DNA of 64,000 nucleotides from Areca catechu (GCA_021397845.1 CM038040.1:22758315-22822314); one strand, 5' to 3'. Counted from the stretch's first letter, positions 9,600-20,849 are shown. The notes: generated by a model not told the origin, from the sequence alone. Numbers and translations are program-made.

Positions 9600-11330
9600 A
9601 GGAGAATGTAAGGAATAAGTTTATCTTTTTTCAGATCTAGGTGGGCGGCTAATATTGGTGGTATTGCTCCTTCACCTTTTTAGACCTTATGAGCTGTGCT
9701 ATTGAACAGGAAAACAGGGACCTCATCAGGCTTGTGTCAGTTGAGGAGATCAGGATGACACTCTGATTTATGACTGAAGAGAAAACCCCAAAACCTGATC
9801 GCTTTCCTTCTTTATTCTTTAGAAGATACTGATCCATTATCTAGGCAAAGGTGGGGGAGGCAGTCAAGGTGTTTTTCTCTACTAGTGACATGCCGAGAGC
9901 CTAGATGCGGACTTTTATCACCTTGGTTCCAAAAAAAACTAGATGCTATGGAGCCGTGCCACTACTGATCCATTAGTTTATGTACTACTTTGTATAAAAT
10001 CTATGCCAAGCTACTGATAGAAAGGTTAAAGTTTATTTTATTTTGTTTGGTCTGTCCTAAGTAGAGAGCTTTTATCGGTGGCTAAAGTATCATCGACAAT
10101 GTAATGGTCGTCCAGAAGTTCATGCATGATCTTTGAAGGGCCCGGGTTAGGCACTATCTTACGGAGATCAAGTTAGATATAGAGTGAGCCTATGATCATA
10201 TAAACTGGTTCTTTTTGGAATGAGCCTTGTACAGCTTTGGCTTTCATGCCAAATGAATCTATTGGATTATAGCTTGTGTCCAGCACTCGTCCTTTGCCAT
10301 CCTTCTCAACGACATGCCTTTGAAGTTCTTCTTTTCTTCTATAGGGATACATAAATGTTATCCTTTATCACCCTATCTCTTTATTTGTTATGCTGATACT
10401 CTTTCTTGTGCTTTATGAGTGGCAGCTAGCAGCTCTATTTTGGACCCCTATTTGTCGATCCTGGATGCTATGCCTATCTTCCATTTGTTTGTAGATGACT
10501 ATTTACTTATGGACCAGGTTTCTATTTGGAATGCGGTAACCTTCTCCAGGATTATCGATCTTTACTGTTAGGCATCTGAACAGTGAGTGAATTTCCATAA
10601 ATCAACTATCATCTTTAGCCTAAAATGCAGGGCCAGCTTAGACATTTGATTCGATAGGTGTTGGGGGTGGTGGAGCAGGAGGGGGTTTGGCATTATCTAG
10701 GTATTTCCATGTCAAGTCAAAGATTGAGGGTAGATTGCTTGGGTTTGGAGGGTGTCATTCAGGAGCGACTTCAGGGATGACAGGCCAAAGCTTTTTCTAT
10801 GATGGATAGAGTGATGCTGGTGAGTTATATTCTTAGCTCTATACATGTTTATCTTCTGTCTAATACCTAGGTACCTAAGACTATTTGGACCCTTATTTGC
10901 TAGTCCTGGATGCTATGCCTATCTTCCATTTGTTTATAGATGACTATTTACTTATGGACCAGGCTTCTGTTTGGAATGCGATAACCTTCTCCATGATTAT
11001 TGATCTTTACTGTCAGGCATCTGAACAGCGAGTGAATTTCCATAAATCAACTATCATCTTTAGCCCAAAATGCAGGCCCAGCTTAGACATTTGATTCGAC
11101 AGGTGTTCGAGGTGGTGGAGCAGGAGGGGGTTTGGCATTATCTGGGTATTTCCATGTCGAGTCAGAGATTGAGGAGGGTAGATTGCTTGGGTTTGGAGGG
11201 TGTCATTCATGACCGACTTCAAGGATGGTAGGCCAAAGCTCTTTCTATGATGGATAGAGTGATGCTGGTGAGTTCTATCCTTAGCTCTATATATATTTTT
11301 CTTCTATCTAATACCTGGGTACCTAAGACT
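9600..11330 (+). pseudogene. LINE reverse transcriptase remnant with internal duplication
   Basis: Fragments in several frames include DRFPSLFFRRY-like sequence near 9798, a TLVPKK stretch near 9920 and the catalytic strand FVDDYLLMDQ near 10490, which occurs again near 10935 as FIDDYLLMDQ. Stops and frameshifts occur throughout. The 445-bp repeat (10441-10885 and 10886-11330) doubles the palm/thumb region, which would prevent a normal polymerase fold. Confidence 0.75.
10441..11330 (+). repeat. 445-bp tandem duplication inside the LINE
   Basis: TGGACCCCTATTTGTCGATC at 10441 recurs as TGGACCCTTATTTGCTAGTC at 10886 and the match continues to ACCTAAGACT at both ends (10873 and 11318-11330). One 3-bp indel and scattered substitutions separate the copies, so the duplication is older than the latest decay but younger than the insertion or its parent. 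Confidence 0.9.
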
Positions 11331-11649
11331 TCTCTACTTAAACTGGAACAACTCTTCCAGCATTTTTTTTGAGGTTCTAACCAGGGGCAAGGAGGTGCAT
11401 CTTCTAGCTTGGGAGGTTCTCTACCAATCATCGAGAGATAGGGGCTTGGGATTCAATCCTCGATGGTGAGGAGGGAGGCCCTTTTTGCTTAGCATGCAGC
11501 GAGATTTCTTCTTTGCCTTGACAATATGTGGAGCTTCTTAATGAGGGCTAAGTATGGCCCCTGGATGGAGTCGGATGGGATCAGACCGTTGTGAAGTTGT
11601 TCTTTCATGTGGAGGAAGATTTGTGGTCATGTAAGGGAGGTTGTAGCCT

Positions 11650-12330
11650 AGATGCACTGGGTCATTGGAGACAAACATACTATTGATTTCTTTCATGATC
11701 CTTGGATATCCAATATTTCACTGAGCAGGTGGGCCATTTTTGTTAGTATGGAGATCGGGGAGACTATTAGGATCTTGGAGTTACTGTGCAGTGGGAGAGG
11801 CAAATGGCATCATGACCAAGTGTCCCAATCTTTGAACCCGACCTTGCTAGTAGAGTGCTTTTTGTCATAGTCCCTACTCATGCTTGTTCAAGATATGAGA
11901 GTATGGAGATCCTGCTATAGGCAAAGGGTGAGGGCTAAGGATCTGTATGTGATATATTGCGAGATACCAGCTCAGAGACTTGATGCAACATGGATTTAGA
12001 AGATTGTAGCTTATTCGAGAGTCAGTATGTTTCTTTGGAAGGTGGCCTGGGATCGTTTCCCTACCAGATTGTTCTAAGATATAGGGGTGTATCTCTCCCT
12101 GCTACTTGTCCATGGTGTGAGCATGAGAAGGAGATGATTGATCATGCCATCTTCTACTACCCAAGAGTGGTGCAGATATCGAGGATGGCTGACTTTTTGC
12201 CAAGTGTGGACTGGAGAGTCAGCCCTACCCAACATTTTCTACAATGTCTAAACCAAAGTTTGGATTCTGAGTTGGCTAGGATCCAGGGAGTTCGGATGAT
12301 ATATATTACAACCAGATTTGGCTGTTAAGG
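11650..12330 (+). pseudogene. LINE C-terminal zinc-binding region
   Basis: Reads HWVIGDKHTIDFFHDPWI, then SLFESQYVSLEGGLGSFPYQ and LPATCPWCEHEKEMIDHAIF. The W-x-I-G-(N/D)-G and C-x2-C-x7-H patterns are typical of the region after reverse transcriptase in plant L1-like elements. Two stops break it. Confidence 0.7.
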
Positions 12331-12529
12331 AATAACTAGGTTTTTGAGATGAGGAGCTTTTCGACTAGCTAGTCCTGGAGTGCACCCTTATAAAGGTGAC
12401 GAAGATGACTCATTTGGATCTTACTGATTTGACCCAGAGGAAGTCGAGTTTCTAGGACTCCCGCTCTGCTCTTCAAGTGTTCTGTCAGCTCTTCATTTCC
12501 TGGGAGCCCCCACCCTCGGCCTTCTTCAA

Positions 12530-12890
12530 AGTCAATTTTGATGGCAGTGTTATGGACAGCATTGAAGGAGCGGGTTTCGTCATCAGAAGACTCGATTTTA
12601 AACTAGTGGCATTGGCGACAGTTAGCTCTTTGGGCCCTTGATTTCAGGGGCTGAGCTCCTTGCGGCTTGGACTGATATCATCTATGCAATCCATACTCTT
12701 CGAGCTGATCGGCTGGTGGTTAAGGGTAACTCTTCTATGATCATTGGCTGGATCCAATCCTTTGCTAATAATATTGCTACTCACTCTCTACTACAGGATA
12801 TTAGGTGGTTGCTTGGAAGTGTTGTTTAATTTGTTATCCGACATGTTTATCACAAAGTAAACTCAACTACTTACTTGGTTGCCTCGTTTA
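12530..12890 (+). pseudogene. LINE RNase H remnant
   Basis: Shows FKVNFDGSVMDSIEGAGFVI, a stop/frameshift near 12625, then GAELLAAWTDIIYAIHTLRA and LVVKGNSSMIIGWIQ. These correspond to the first aspartate, the glutamate and the D/N-containing strands of the plant LINE RNase H; the third acidic residue appears as GNS rather than GDS. Confidence 0.75.
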
Positions 12891-13029
12891 TAGCTCATCA
12901 TCCTGGGAATGTCATCCGTTCCTCTTTGAAGTTGGTGCCTAGTCTTTTTCAGAATATTTTATTTTTTGACTATGTGGATTATATTCATACTAGAGTTATA
13001 TTAATGATCCGTCTTATTAAAAAAAAAAT

Positions 13030-13489
13030 GGTATCTTTTTTAATTTTTTAAAAAATTAGTAAGAAAAAATGAAAATATTTCTTACAATTTATAAAAAGAA
13101 TTAATAGATATGTGTACGTCAAAAATGATAATACATGAAATTAAAAAAATAAAAAAATAAGGTAGGTTGTTAGTAGTTACGATTAATGATAACATTAAAA
13201 AAACCGGCTACGTCAAGCAAAAGATGCGGGCCAGGAAGAAAGACACCCAGTAATTTGTCTTATATAATATAATAGTAAAACCTAAATATGTAATTGCGAT
13301 AAAATCCAAGGGAACTTTATTAAATAAAGAACAAGAGGCTTCCTTGCCTTGTTCGCCTCTCCCATCTCTGTCCGGGTATTTAGCTTCCGAGTTCGACCGC
13401 TCCACCCATCCCTTCCACCGGCCATCTCCCAGTTTCCGATTTTCTGGTTCTAATTTTCCATTTTTGTCCCCTACTTTCTTCAGGCCAAG
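13030..13489 (+). promoter_or_regulatory. 5' flank of COPT5
   Basis: AT-rich to about 13320, then a pyrimidine-rich leader typical of a plant 5' UTR (CTTGCCTTGTTCGCCTCTCC) up to the ATG. A TATA-like TTATATAATATAATAG lies at 13259-13274, about 220 bp upstream of the start codon. The transcription start is not determined. The LINE ends only about 460 bp upstream of the ATG, so the promoter is short or uses LINE-derived DNA. Confidence 0.5.
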
Positions 13490-13924
13490 ATGATGCACAT
13501 GACCTTCTACTGGGGCAAAAGGGTAACTATCCTCTTCGACTCGTGGCAGACCGAGTCGTGGCCGGGTTACGCCCTCAGCCTGGTGTCCCTCTTCTTCGCT
13601 GCCGCCTTCTACCAGTACATGGAGGACCGTCGGATCCGCCTCAAGATTCTCGCCCGATCCAAGCCCTCATCACCGCTGTCCATGGAGACCCCCTTCCTCC
13701 TCTCCGCCGCCGCCGGCAAGCCGTGGGCTCCGGCGAGGCTCGCCTCCGCCGCCCTATTCGGCATCAACTCGGGCATCGGGTACCTGCTTATGCTCGCCGT
13801 GATGTCCTTCAACGGCGGCGTCTTCATCGCCATTGTCTTGGGGCTCGCCGCCGGGTATCTGTTGTTTAGGAGCGGTGGAGAGGAGGATCTCGTTGCGCTG
13901 GAGAACCCCTGTGCTTGCTCCTGA
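13490..13924 (+). CDS. COPT5: COPT5-like copper transporter
   Basis: A 144-residue Ctr-family copper transporter that imports or releases Cu(I) across a membrane; in Arabidopsis COPT5 acts at the vacuole/prevacuole. The N-terminus MMHMTFYWG is short and methionine-rich, as in COPT5 rather than the longer plasma-membrane COPTs. Transmembrane segments are near residues 25-44, 85-106 and 108-127. TM2 has the copper-selective MLAVM (M101, M105, the MxxxM motif), TM3 has GLAAG (GxxxG), and the protein ends in a CAC motif. A basic, serine-rich loop joins TM1 and TM2. Length equals the family norm (about 146), the frame is intact and there is no intron. The start is the first ATG; the second (two codons later) is also possible. 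GC-rich coding sequence contrasts with its AT-rich surroundings, as expected for a monocot gene. Confidence 0.95.
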   Translation: MMHMTFYWGKRVTILFDSWQTESWPGYALSLVSLFFAAAFYQYMEDRRIRLKILARSKPSSPLSMETPFLLSAAAGKPWAPARLASAALFGINSGIGYLLMLAVMSFNGGVFIAIVLGLAAGYLLFRSGGEEDLVALENPCACS

Positions 13925-14800
13925 TTGGAACCCTGCTTGTTTGGTGTTTGCCCCCAATTATCGTACTTTTCTTAGTACTTTTATAATTTACCTGTAAAAT
14001 TTCTACGAATTGTGGCCTGATCTCTGAACCCGTGTGTGATGAATAAAATATTAGATTTTTACGTTGTTGAATGTAAAATCTGGTTTGGTGATTGAAGGAT
14101 TTGAGTTTGTGAATTGGACAGGGAAAAAAGAAAAAAAAAAAAACCTAGAAAAGGGGAAAAGAAGGATTTTTGATTGGGGGTTTTATCTTTAATTTTTCTT
14201 TGATTATATCTGTAATTTTGTTTTGATGTTCTGATGACGGATCTCTTGTGTTGATGTGGAAAATATCAAAATCATGTTTTTATGTGTTTCAAAATTTATG
14301 TAATTTGTTCTGGTTATTTAGTAATTGGATCCGTACGTCCGTGAATCAACGGAGAAAAAAACAAATGGAAGGGAAAAGGGGTATTTGTTTGGGGTTCATG
14401 TTTATTTTTAACTTTAATTTCTCTGTTTGTTTCAATAATTTGGTAATGAGCATGTTGCCACCTCTGATCTCTTGTATGATTGCGAGGGAAAAAATATAGT
14501 TTTATGTTTTTGATGTTTTGCATAAATGGTCTTGGTTTTGTGATTGAGGAAATTGTCTGTGAAATAAAAAGCAGAAGTGAAAAAAAAAAGGAAAGAAAAG
14601 AAAAAGGAGGTCTTTGCTTGTGGAATTGCTTTGAGTGTGAAAATAATGATCTTGCCGTTCCAAACAAGATTTTTTGGATTTGTTGCGGATGATGTGACGC
14701 GTTTTGGCTTTTTGGTCTTGTTATTTTTGGAATCCTGTGTTGCAACCATTTCTTTTGGAATGGTTAGCGATCAGGACGCTTTCGGTGGCGAAGCTTTTTA
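13925..14800 (+). repeat. COPT5 3' region with degenerate ~225-bp repeats
   Basis: A polyadenylation-type AATAAAATA lies at 14042. From about 14015 a pattern recurs three or four times at roughly 215-230-bp spacing: a CTGAT.TCT..TG block (14016, 14230, 14463 and weakly 14685), then T-rich sequence, a GTTTTGTGATTG.GGA-type block and a purine tract (14129, 14350, 14580). The purine runs are AAAAAAGAAAAAA-like. No coding function is seen; the open frames here are not gene-like. Confidence 0.55.
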
Positions 14801-16922
14801 GGTTTTTTGGCCGAAATAATTTTTTTTTTTTTTAAATATTTCTCAAATTAACGCCGATCGGATTTTATTTATTTATAGATTTAGATGTACGGCATTCAAA
14901 AAATAAAATAAAAAAAATGAAATTACGGGTTCAACCTATGGTTTCAAAAAAAAAAAAAAAAATCAAAAAAAAAATTAAAAAATGCGGGTTGAAAATCATG
15001 GGTCCGTTCCATGATTTCTCCTCCATCTTTTTTAATTTTAAATTTTAACAAAAAATAAAAATAATAATTAATAAAAAATAAAAAATAATAATATGATACT
15101 ATAATATTTTTTTTAAAAATTATTATAACATTCGATTTCGCAGTCCCGTTGTTGATCTAGTCACCGGTCTGATAGCTAGTCCGGCTCCGACCATCGATCC
15201 GACAGCCAGTTCGGTTGCTAGGTCGGTAGCAGTCCAATCGCCGGTCTAGCTGCCAGTCCGGTCATTGGTCTGACAGTCGGTCACCAGTCTAAAGGTCGAT
15301 CCGGTCGCTAGGATCCAGCCACTCGTCCGATCGCCGGTCCGGCCACCAGGGTTCGACGATCGGACCGGTGCTAATCCGACCACCGGTCCGGTCACTAGGT
15401 TGATACGAGTCTGGTTGGTAATTCAATTGGTATCAATACCCAATCAGATCAGTGATCGAACGGTTGTCGAACTTTTTTAAATTTTTTTTAAAAATTTAGA
15501 TCAGTGATCGGTACCAGTCCAGGTGGCAAGTAACTTTTTTTTAATTTTTTTTTTAATTTTAGATTTTATTATATTATTTTAAATATTTTAAATATTATAA
15601 ATTTATTATGTTATTTTAAATATTTTGAGTTTTATTGTATTATTTTAAATATTTTATTATATTATTTTAAATTTTGTTATTTATTTTTTAAAATTTTATT
15701 AGATTAAAATTTAATTAAAAAAGAATATTTAAGGTGTGCATTTAATATGATGGGATTTTTTTAAGTTTTTTAAATATTCTTTTGAATCCGTGATTTTGAT
15801 TTAATTTTCAAAATGCCCTTCGTAATGTTTGATTTAATTATGAAAATATTATTCATAAAGTTTGATTTAATTATAAAAATATCATTGATAATTTATTTTT
15901 AAAAAATATTTTGATGATTAAAAAAAATTCCACCATCATTAAATGCACGTCTTAAATATTTTTTTTTATTAAATCTTAGTCTAATAAAATTTTAAAAAAT
16001 AAATAACAAATTTTAAAATAATATAATAAAATATTTAAAATAATATAATAAAACTTAAAATATTTAAAATAACATAAAAATTTATAATATTTAAAATAAT
16101 ATAATAAAATATTTAAAATAATATAATAAAACTTAAAATATTTAAAATAACATAAAAAATTATAATATTTAAAATAATATAATAAAATTAAAAAGATTTA
16201 AAATAATATAATAAAATCTAAAATTTAAAAATATTTAAAAAATAAAAAAAAAGTTACGAGCCATCCAGACTGGTACCGATCACTGATCTAAATTTTTAAA
16301 CAAATTTTAAAAAAGTTCAACCACCGTCCGATTACTGATCTGATTGGGTACTGATATCGATCGAACTACCAACCGGACTGGTATCAAACTGGTGACCGGA
16401 CTGACGATCGGATTAGGACTGGTCCAATCGCCGGACCCTGGTAATGGACCGGTGGCCAGACCGGCGGTCAGACCGGTGGCCGAATTCTGGCGACCGGATC
16501 GACTGTCAGACCGGTGACCGACTGTCAGACCAGTGGTCGGATTGGCATCGACCTAGCAACCGAACTGGCTATCGGATCAATGGCCGGAGCCGGACTAGCT
16601 ATCAGACCGATGGTCGGATCGACGATCAGACTGCGAAATCGCAGGTTATAATAATTTTTTAAAAAATATTATAGTATCATGTTATTATTTTTTTATTTTT
16701 AAATTTTTTTCTATTTTATTATTAATTTTTTTATTTTTTTATTTTTTTTAAAAATTTAAAATAAAAAAGATGAAGAGAAATCACCGGTTGAATTCGTGAT
16801 TTCAAGTATTTTTTTATTATTTTTATTTTTATTTTTTTTAGGTACCGTATATCGATAAATAAAATTTAATAGACGTTAATTTGGAAAATAATTTTTTTAT
16901 ATATTATTTTGGTCAAAAACCC
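14801..16922. mobile_element. 2.1-kb foldback element with minisatellite arms
   Basis: The whole interval is an imperfect palindrome centred near 15862. The left end reads GGTTTTTTGGCCGAAATAAT; the complement of the right end reads GGTTTTTGACCAAAATAAT. Both arms run inward through a purine-rich stretch, a GC-rich block (15130-15470 and 16255-16645) made of short CCGGTC/GACCGG units around 12-22 bp, and an AT-rich centre. No transposase is present. This fits a non-autonomous long-TIR DNA element of Mutator-like or foldback type. A clear target-site duplication was not found, so the superfamily is open. Confidence 0.75.
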
Positions 16923-17187
16923 AATCTTCTTATATGTAAAGTATGGTTACGAGATACAGGGATGGAATTTTTTTTTTTTTTTTCCAGAATTTGGACCATA
17001 AGTGGGACTGAATCATATCCCTATTCAAATATGATCCATAAAAAAAGTTCAGGCTTCACTAGGTTTATGCTTAATTTATTTTTAAAAAATTCAGTCCAAC
17101 CCAAGTTTGATTTGACCGGTCCGAATCAAAGCCTGAATCTAATGATTCCTTAACATATTTGCCCCCATCTCCTCCCCTACCAGCATT
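16923..17187. other. Intergenic DNA
   Basis: A T-run at 16967-16983 and AT-rich sequence; nothing recognisable apart from the CCTAC target-site duplication at its end (17188-17192). Confidence 0.6.
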
Positions 17188-17192
17188 CCTAC

Positions 17193-18281
17193 TATCACGC
17201 AGTCTTCACTGTTTCTGAATTTTTTGCGCGACGGCGCTAGACCCACTTGTCTAGACAGCCCTTTCTTCTTCCTTCCCAACACTTAGCCGTCCAAGTGTTG
17301 GTTGTTGCTGCAGTGGATACTTTGGCTTGGTTCTGCCCAAGGCCTGCAGTCTGCCCAGCTGCCGGTGTTCTGGACTTCAACAATAGTGGTTTGGAACCTC
17401 TCCACGACCCTCTTGGCTGTCCCAACCCCAGCACTCAACAGTCCCTTCAAAGAACACCCAGATTACAGGGAAAAACCTCCAACCCCTTTTATTACCATTA
17501 TCAAACCGGACACACACTTACACAAGTATGCTGCAAGCAATTCCAGGCTGCTGTCACCCAAAGCTTGCAGCAAGGAAAAAACTCTCTCCTCTCTCTCTCT
17601 GCCGCACGCCCTACCAAGCCCCCACTTGGCCTTGCGGTTGACATGCCCAACCTCTAGCAGTTGCTGGAAACTACCCAGCTCTCTGCCAACTGCTACCCAG
17701 CAGTTCCGTGAGTTAAGCACCCACTTTCCCATGCAGCGAACATGCCTCACTGCTAGCCAAACCGGCTGGAACTTTCCAGCCCAATCTCTGCAGCCGACCA
17801 GCACCAATCTGCATCTGGTTCGGTCCTATTTGGCGCCCTTGACACATCCTTCCAGCTAGCTTGGATGTGCCCCTGACTTGGGTTCGCCCAGCCCAATGTG
17901 CACATATGTGATTTGGCCAAGTGTGCTCAGCAGCACACTCTTCCAGCAGGTCTGAAACTTGTACACCCTGCTGCCTTGTGCAGCCAGCAGGTCCCTGCGC
18001 CTGCTCGGCCTTGCGCTCACCTCCGCGCACCCGCGCGCACCTCCGCGCGTCTCGGCAGTTCGCGCACACCCGCGCCCAGCAGTCCCGCGCACCTGCTCGA
18101 ATTTGCTGTCTAACCATGCTGCGCATCTGGTACTGCGCACCCACGACCAACCCCGTGCCACACTGGATATCACTGTTTCAGCGTGCCAAAGACGTGCCGC
18201 TACACGCCGTATCGTGGCTTGGCGTTGTCCGGCCAAACCACCACGCCAGCAGCCCCTATGCGAAGCTTTGGGGGCGTGACA
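17193..18281 (-). mobile_element. Solo LTR (1,089 bp), minus orientation
   Basis: Read on the minus strand it starts TGTCACGCCCCCAAAG and ends GACTGCGTGATA, so the ends form the inverted repeat TGTCACG/CGTGATA with one change. It is flanked by CCTAC at 17188-17192 and 18282-18286. The start TGTCACGCCC resembles LTRs of Del/Tekay-type Gypsy elements. No internal genes are attached. Several long open frames on both strands fall inside it and are not genes. Confidence 0.8.
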
Positions 18282-18286
18282 CCTAC

Positions 18287-19290
18287 CATTCCTATCATCA
18301 TCGTCGCTTCCTCCTCGCTCCTCCTCCTCCTCCTCCACCTCCATCTCCACCTTTTTCTCATCCTTCTTTTCGTTGGTCCCTTCCAGCTTCTCCATCTCCT
18401 GAACCATTCCCTTCACACGATCCCTTTTCTTTGGTATTATAGTCATAGTCCTTGCTCCCACATTTTTTACATTTCTAGGTACATTCAGTTTTTTCAGATA
18501 TAATTCAAATAGAAAAGCTTTGATTCCTTTTCCTCCCATCGAAACCCAAGAGTGGAAAAGGGATTGCAGTTTGAATAAAAAAAAAAGATGCATGAGTTGA
18601 GATCTCGCGATCTCCTTAAAATGTCCCTCTTTTTCGGACTTCTGGCGAGGTTTCGTGGCGGTGCTTTGGCCTCCTTCGATGATCCAAGCGAGTGGCAAGA
18701 GGGGAGCCAGATCCAAGGGACTGATGGCCCGAAGGTGACTCTTTGGCGAGGTCCTGGGTGGTGTTTAGGAGGGATGGGCATCACCAGGGAGTTCCTCCAA
18801 TGGCGGTTCAACGGGATCGCATGTGGGGCTAGGACCACAGACCATCGGGGACTCTCAGGCCAAACCATAGATCATATGAATCTCTAAGCCAAATCCGTGA
18901 ACCAATGAACCATGCTAAAAAAATCTTAAAGACTCTCGAGCTAGCGGGGCGGGTTCGAACTAGGCCATTTCTAAGTTAGGTTCAACCTAGGTCAGGTTGG
19001 GCTAAAGGGATGCCCGAGCCCGATCCAAAAATTAAATGGACTCTATTATTAGACTCAAATCCGGTTATATGTACTTCAGGCCTAGCCCTAAACCCGACCC
19101 AAATTCGGCCCAAAACTCGATCCAAATTTGGCCCGAAGCCCGACCCAAATTCGGGCTGGCCCTAGTTCAGTTCCAACCCTACTTGGGATAGGATCCAAAC
19201 TACATACAAAATGGTTTCTCCATGGTTGATAGCATGGTTGAAACCACATCGGACACTAACATATCTATATTATAGTTATTTTATGCGATG
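18287..19290. other. Unassigned DNA with CTC-rich microsatellite
   Basis: A CTC/CCT trinucleotide tract lies at 18308-18350. The minus strand gives an open frame with an acidic tail (EMEKLEGTNEKKDEKKVE) that I cannot assign and that runs into the solo LTR, so I do not call it a gene. At 19075-19160 a 21-bp unit (CCCGACCCAAATTCGGCCC) repeats about four times. Confidence 0.45.
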
Positions 19291-19295
19291 AATAT

Positions 19296-20076
19296 TGTTG
19301 CGGTGTCAACTCCTGGGCCGGGAATCGGGATGGCTGGATTGGCTGGAGCGCTTCTCTCCTGGGCGAACCTGCAGAAAAATCCCCAAGGGCGCCAGTGGTG
19401 TTCCGGCGGGGGACCCTCCGATGCTTAAGCTAGTAATAGATTGAAGGCAACATAATGAAGGAATCGAGGAATGAATAGTCTCTAGAAAGGGAAGAGATGC
19501 CCCTACCTTCGAATGGGGTCCCCCAGGTGCCTTATATAGGCACGGAACAGTTCAAAATTCGTTAAGGGAGAGGCTGGGAAAGACCGATCTGCCCCTAGGA
19601 GAATCTGGAGAGTGGCCACGTGGCTCACAGATACGGCGATATCGTGGAAGTAGTGGAGCAGGGCCGTTGGGATAGCAGGATCTCGCAGCAACAGAAAGGT
19701 GCTCCTGGAACATCCTGGATGCTAAGGCTCGCCTGTCGGATGTCGACCGTGAGACAGTCGGTCGGTCGGACCTCCGATGGAGAGTGATGGGCCAGACCCC
19801 AGCGGGAGAGGGTCGTTGGGACCTTAGCTTCAGTGGGTCGGATCTCTGACGGAGAACGGTGGGCCGGACCCCAGCAGGAGAGGGTCGTTCGGACCTTAGC
19901 TCCGGTTGGTCGAACCTCTGACGGAGAACGGTGGGCCGGACCCCAGCAGGAGAGGGTCGTTGGGACTTCAGCTCAGGTGGGTCGGACCTCTTTAGTTGGA
20001 GCCTTGAGAAGGGCAGCCGAGTCGGACCGCAGGACTGGGCCGGTTCTGGCAGAGGATGAGCCGTCATGGTACAACA
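19296..20076 (-). mobile_element. Solo LTR of the Tat-type Gypsy family also found at 61098
   Basis: Plus-strand ends are TGTTGCGGTGTCAACTCC and CCGTCATGGTACAACA, the complement of the LTR ends at 61098-61914. The target duplication AATAT flanks it exactly (19291-19295, 20077-20081). It contains the shared module (complement, 19401-19430) and three units of a ~72-bp repeat with GAGAGGGTCGTT cores near 19807, 19879 and 19951. Confidence 0.9.
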
Positions 20077-20081
20077 AATAT

Positions 20082-20264
20082 AAAGATAGATACGAATATT
20101 AGTTGGGTATAAAAATTTATATATATATTTATTTTAAATATAAATTAAATATCAAAAATATGAATATAAATATAATATAAATTATATAATTAAATTTTAT
20201 GGTAATAGAATAAAGATATTATCAAATAGAAGATAAATCAAGCTAGAACCTATTTGGAATAGGA
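20082..20264. other. AT-rich flanking DNA
   Basis: AT-rich DNA between the solo LTR and the Copia LTR, with no visible feature. Confidence 0.5.
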
Positions 20265-20721
20265 TGTTGAGATTCATTCTAGGTCCAACTCTAATTAGGA
20301 ATATAATTTTAGTTGGTTATTAATCTTAAGACTTTACTTAATTATATCCTATGTCTTTTGTATCCCATCCCAAGTAGGTCTCTAATTTTAGAGTTATTTT
20401 ATTTGGTATAAGATTTGTGTAGGTAGAAGTCTAATTTCTACTAATATAAACTCTATTTAAGGGAATATTGTGTATTTCTTTTGTATGCGGAAGTGTGTGA
20501 AAGGTTTTGTGAAGTGTGTGGAAGGTTTTGTGAGTGAGAGGTTAGGGGCCTCTTCTTGGTGATGTGTGAGGAAATCTTTTTATGATTCAATTTTTTTAAT
20601 AAATATCATATCTCTCTCTTATTTTTTCTTTTTCCAACATTTTTTTTTATATTCTTTTTTGGTATTTGTTTGGATCTTGGATTGGCTTGTTATTCTACTT
20701 GGGGTAGGATATTATTCTACA
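20265..20721 (+). repeat. 5' LTR of a Copia element
   Basis: Begins TGTTGAGATTCATTC and ends ATTATTCTACA immediately before a tRNA-iMet-type primer site. A TATA-like CTAATATAAACTC lies near 20435 and a T-rich tract near 20630. The matching 3' LTR is absent. Confidence 0.75.
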
Positions 20722-20740
20722 TGGTTTCAGAGCCATAGGC
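20722..20740 (+). promoter_or_regulatory. Copia primer-binding site (tRNA-iMet type)
   Basis: TGGTTTCAGAGCCATAGG directly follows the LTR. It differs from the usual TGGTATCAGAGC by one base, so it is recognisable. Confidence 0.8.
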
Positions 20741-20849
20741 TTGAAGTTCATAGGTCAACATGATTAAAAAACTTCCAGTAATTTATTATATGCAATGGTG
20801 CAAACGTGTGAATTCTTGTTTAGTGATTCAATTAGAATTGGACCATCAT

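Larger units (their letters stand above)
8590..13029 (+). mobile_element. Decayed L1-type LINE retrotransposon
   Basis: Domains follow plant L1-like order on the plus strand: an endonuclease piece (DFNCID near 8838, then FRNFIKGNGLVDLNFIGLDF and W.N), RT pieces (9770-11330, including FVDDYLLMDQ), a zinc-binding/RT-associated region (CPWCEHEKEMIDHAIFYYPR near 12095) and an RNase H domain (12530-12890). It ends with an A-run at 13020-13029. Many stops and frameshifts make it inactive. ORF1 and the 5' end are not recognisable, so it is probably 5'-truncated. Target-site duplications were not found. Confidence 0.85.

Noticed and set aside
14248..14801. Frames of 70-143 codons downstream of COPT5
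   Set aside because: They are in AT-rich DNA with degenerate repeats, on both strands, with no domains.
17302..18716. Long frames, including 185 codons (+) and 286 codons (-)
   Set aside because: They fall wholly or mostly within a solo LTR and cross its boundary; no recognised domain.
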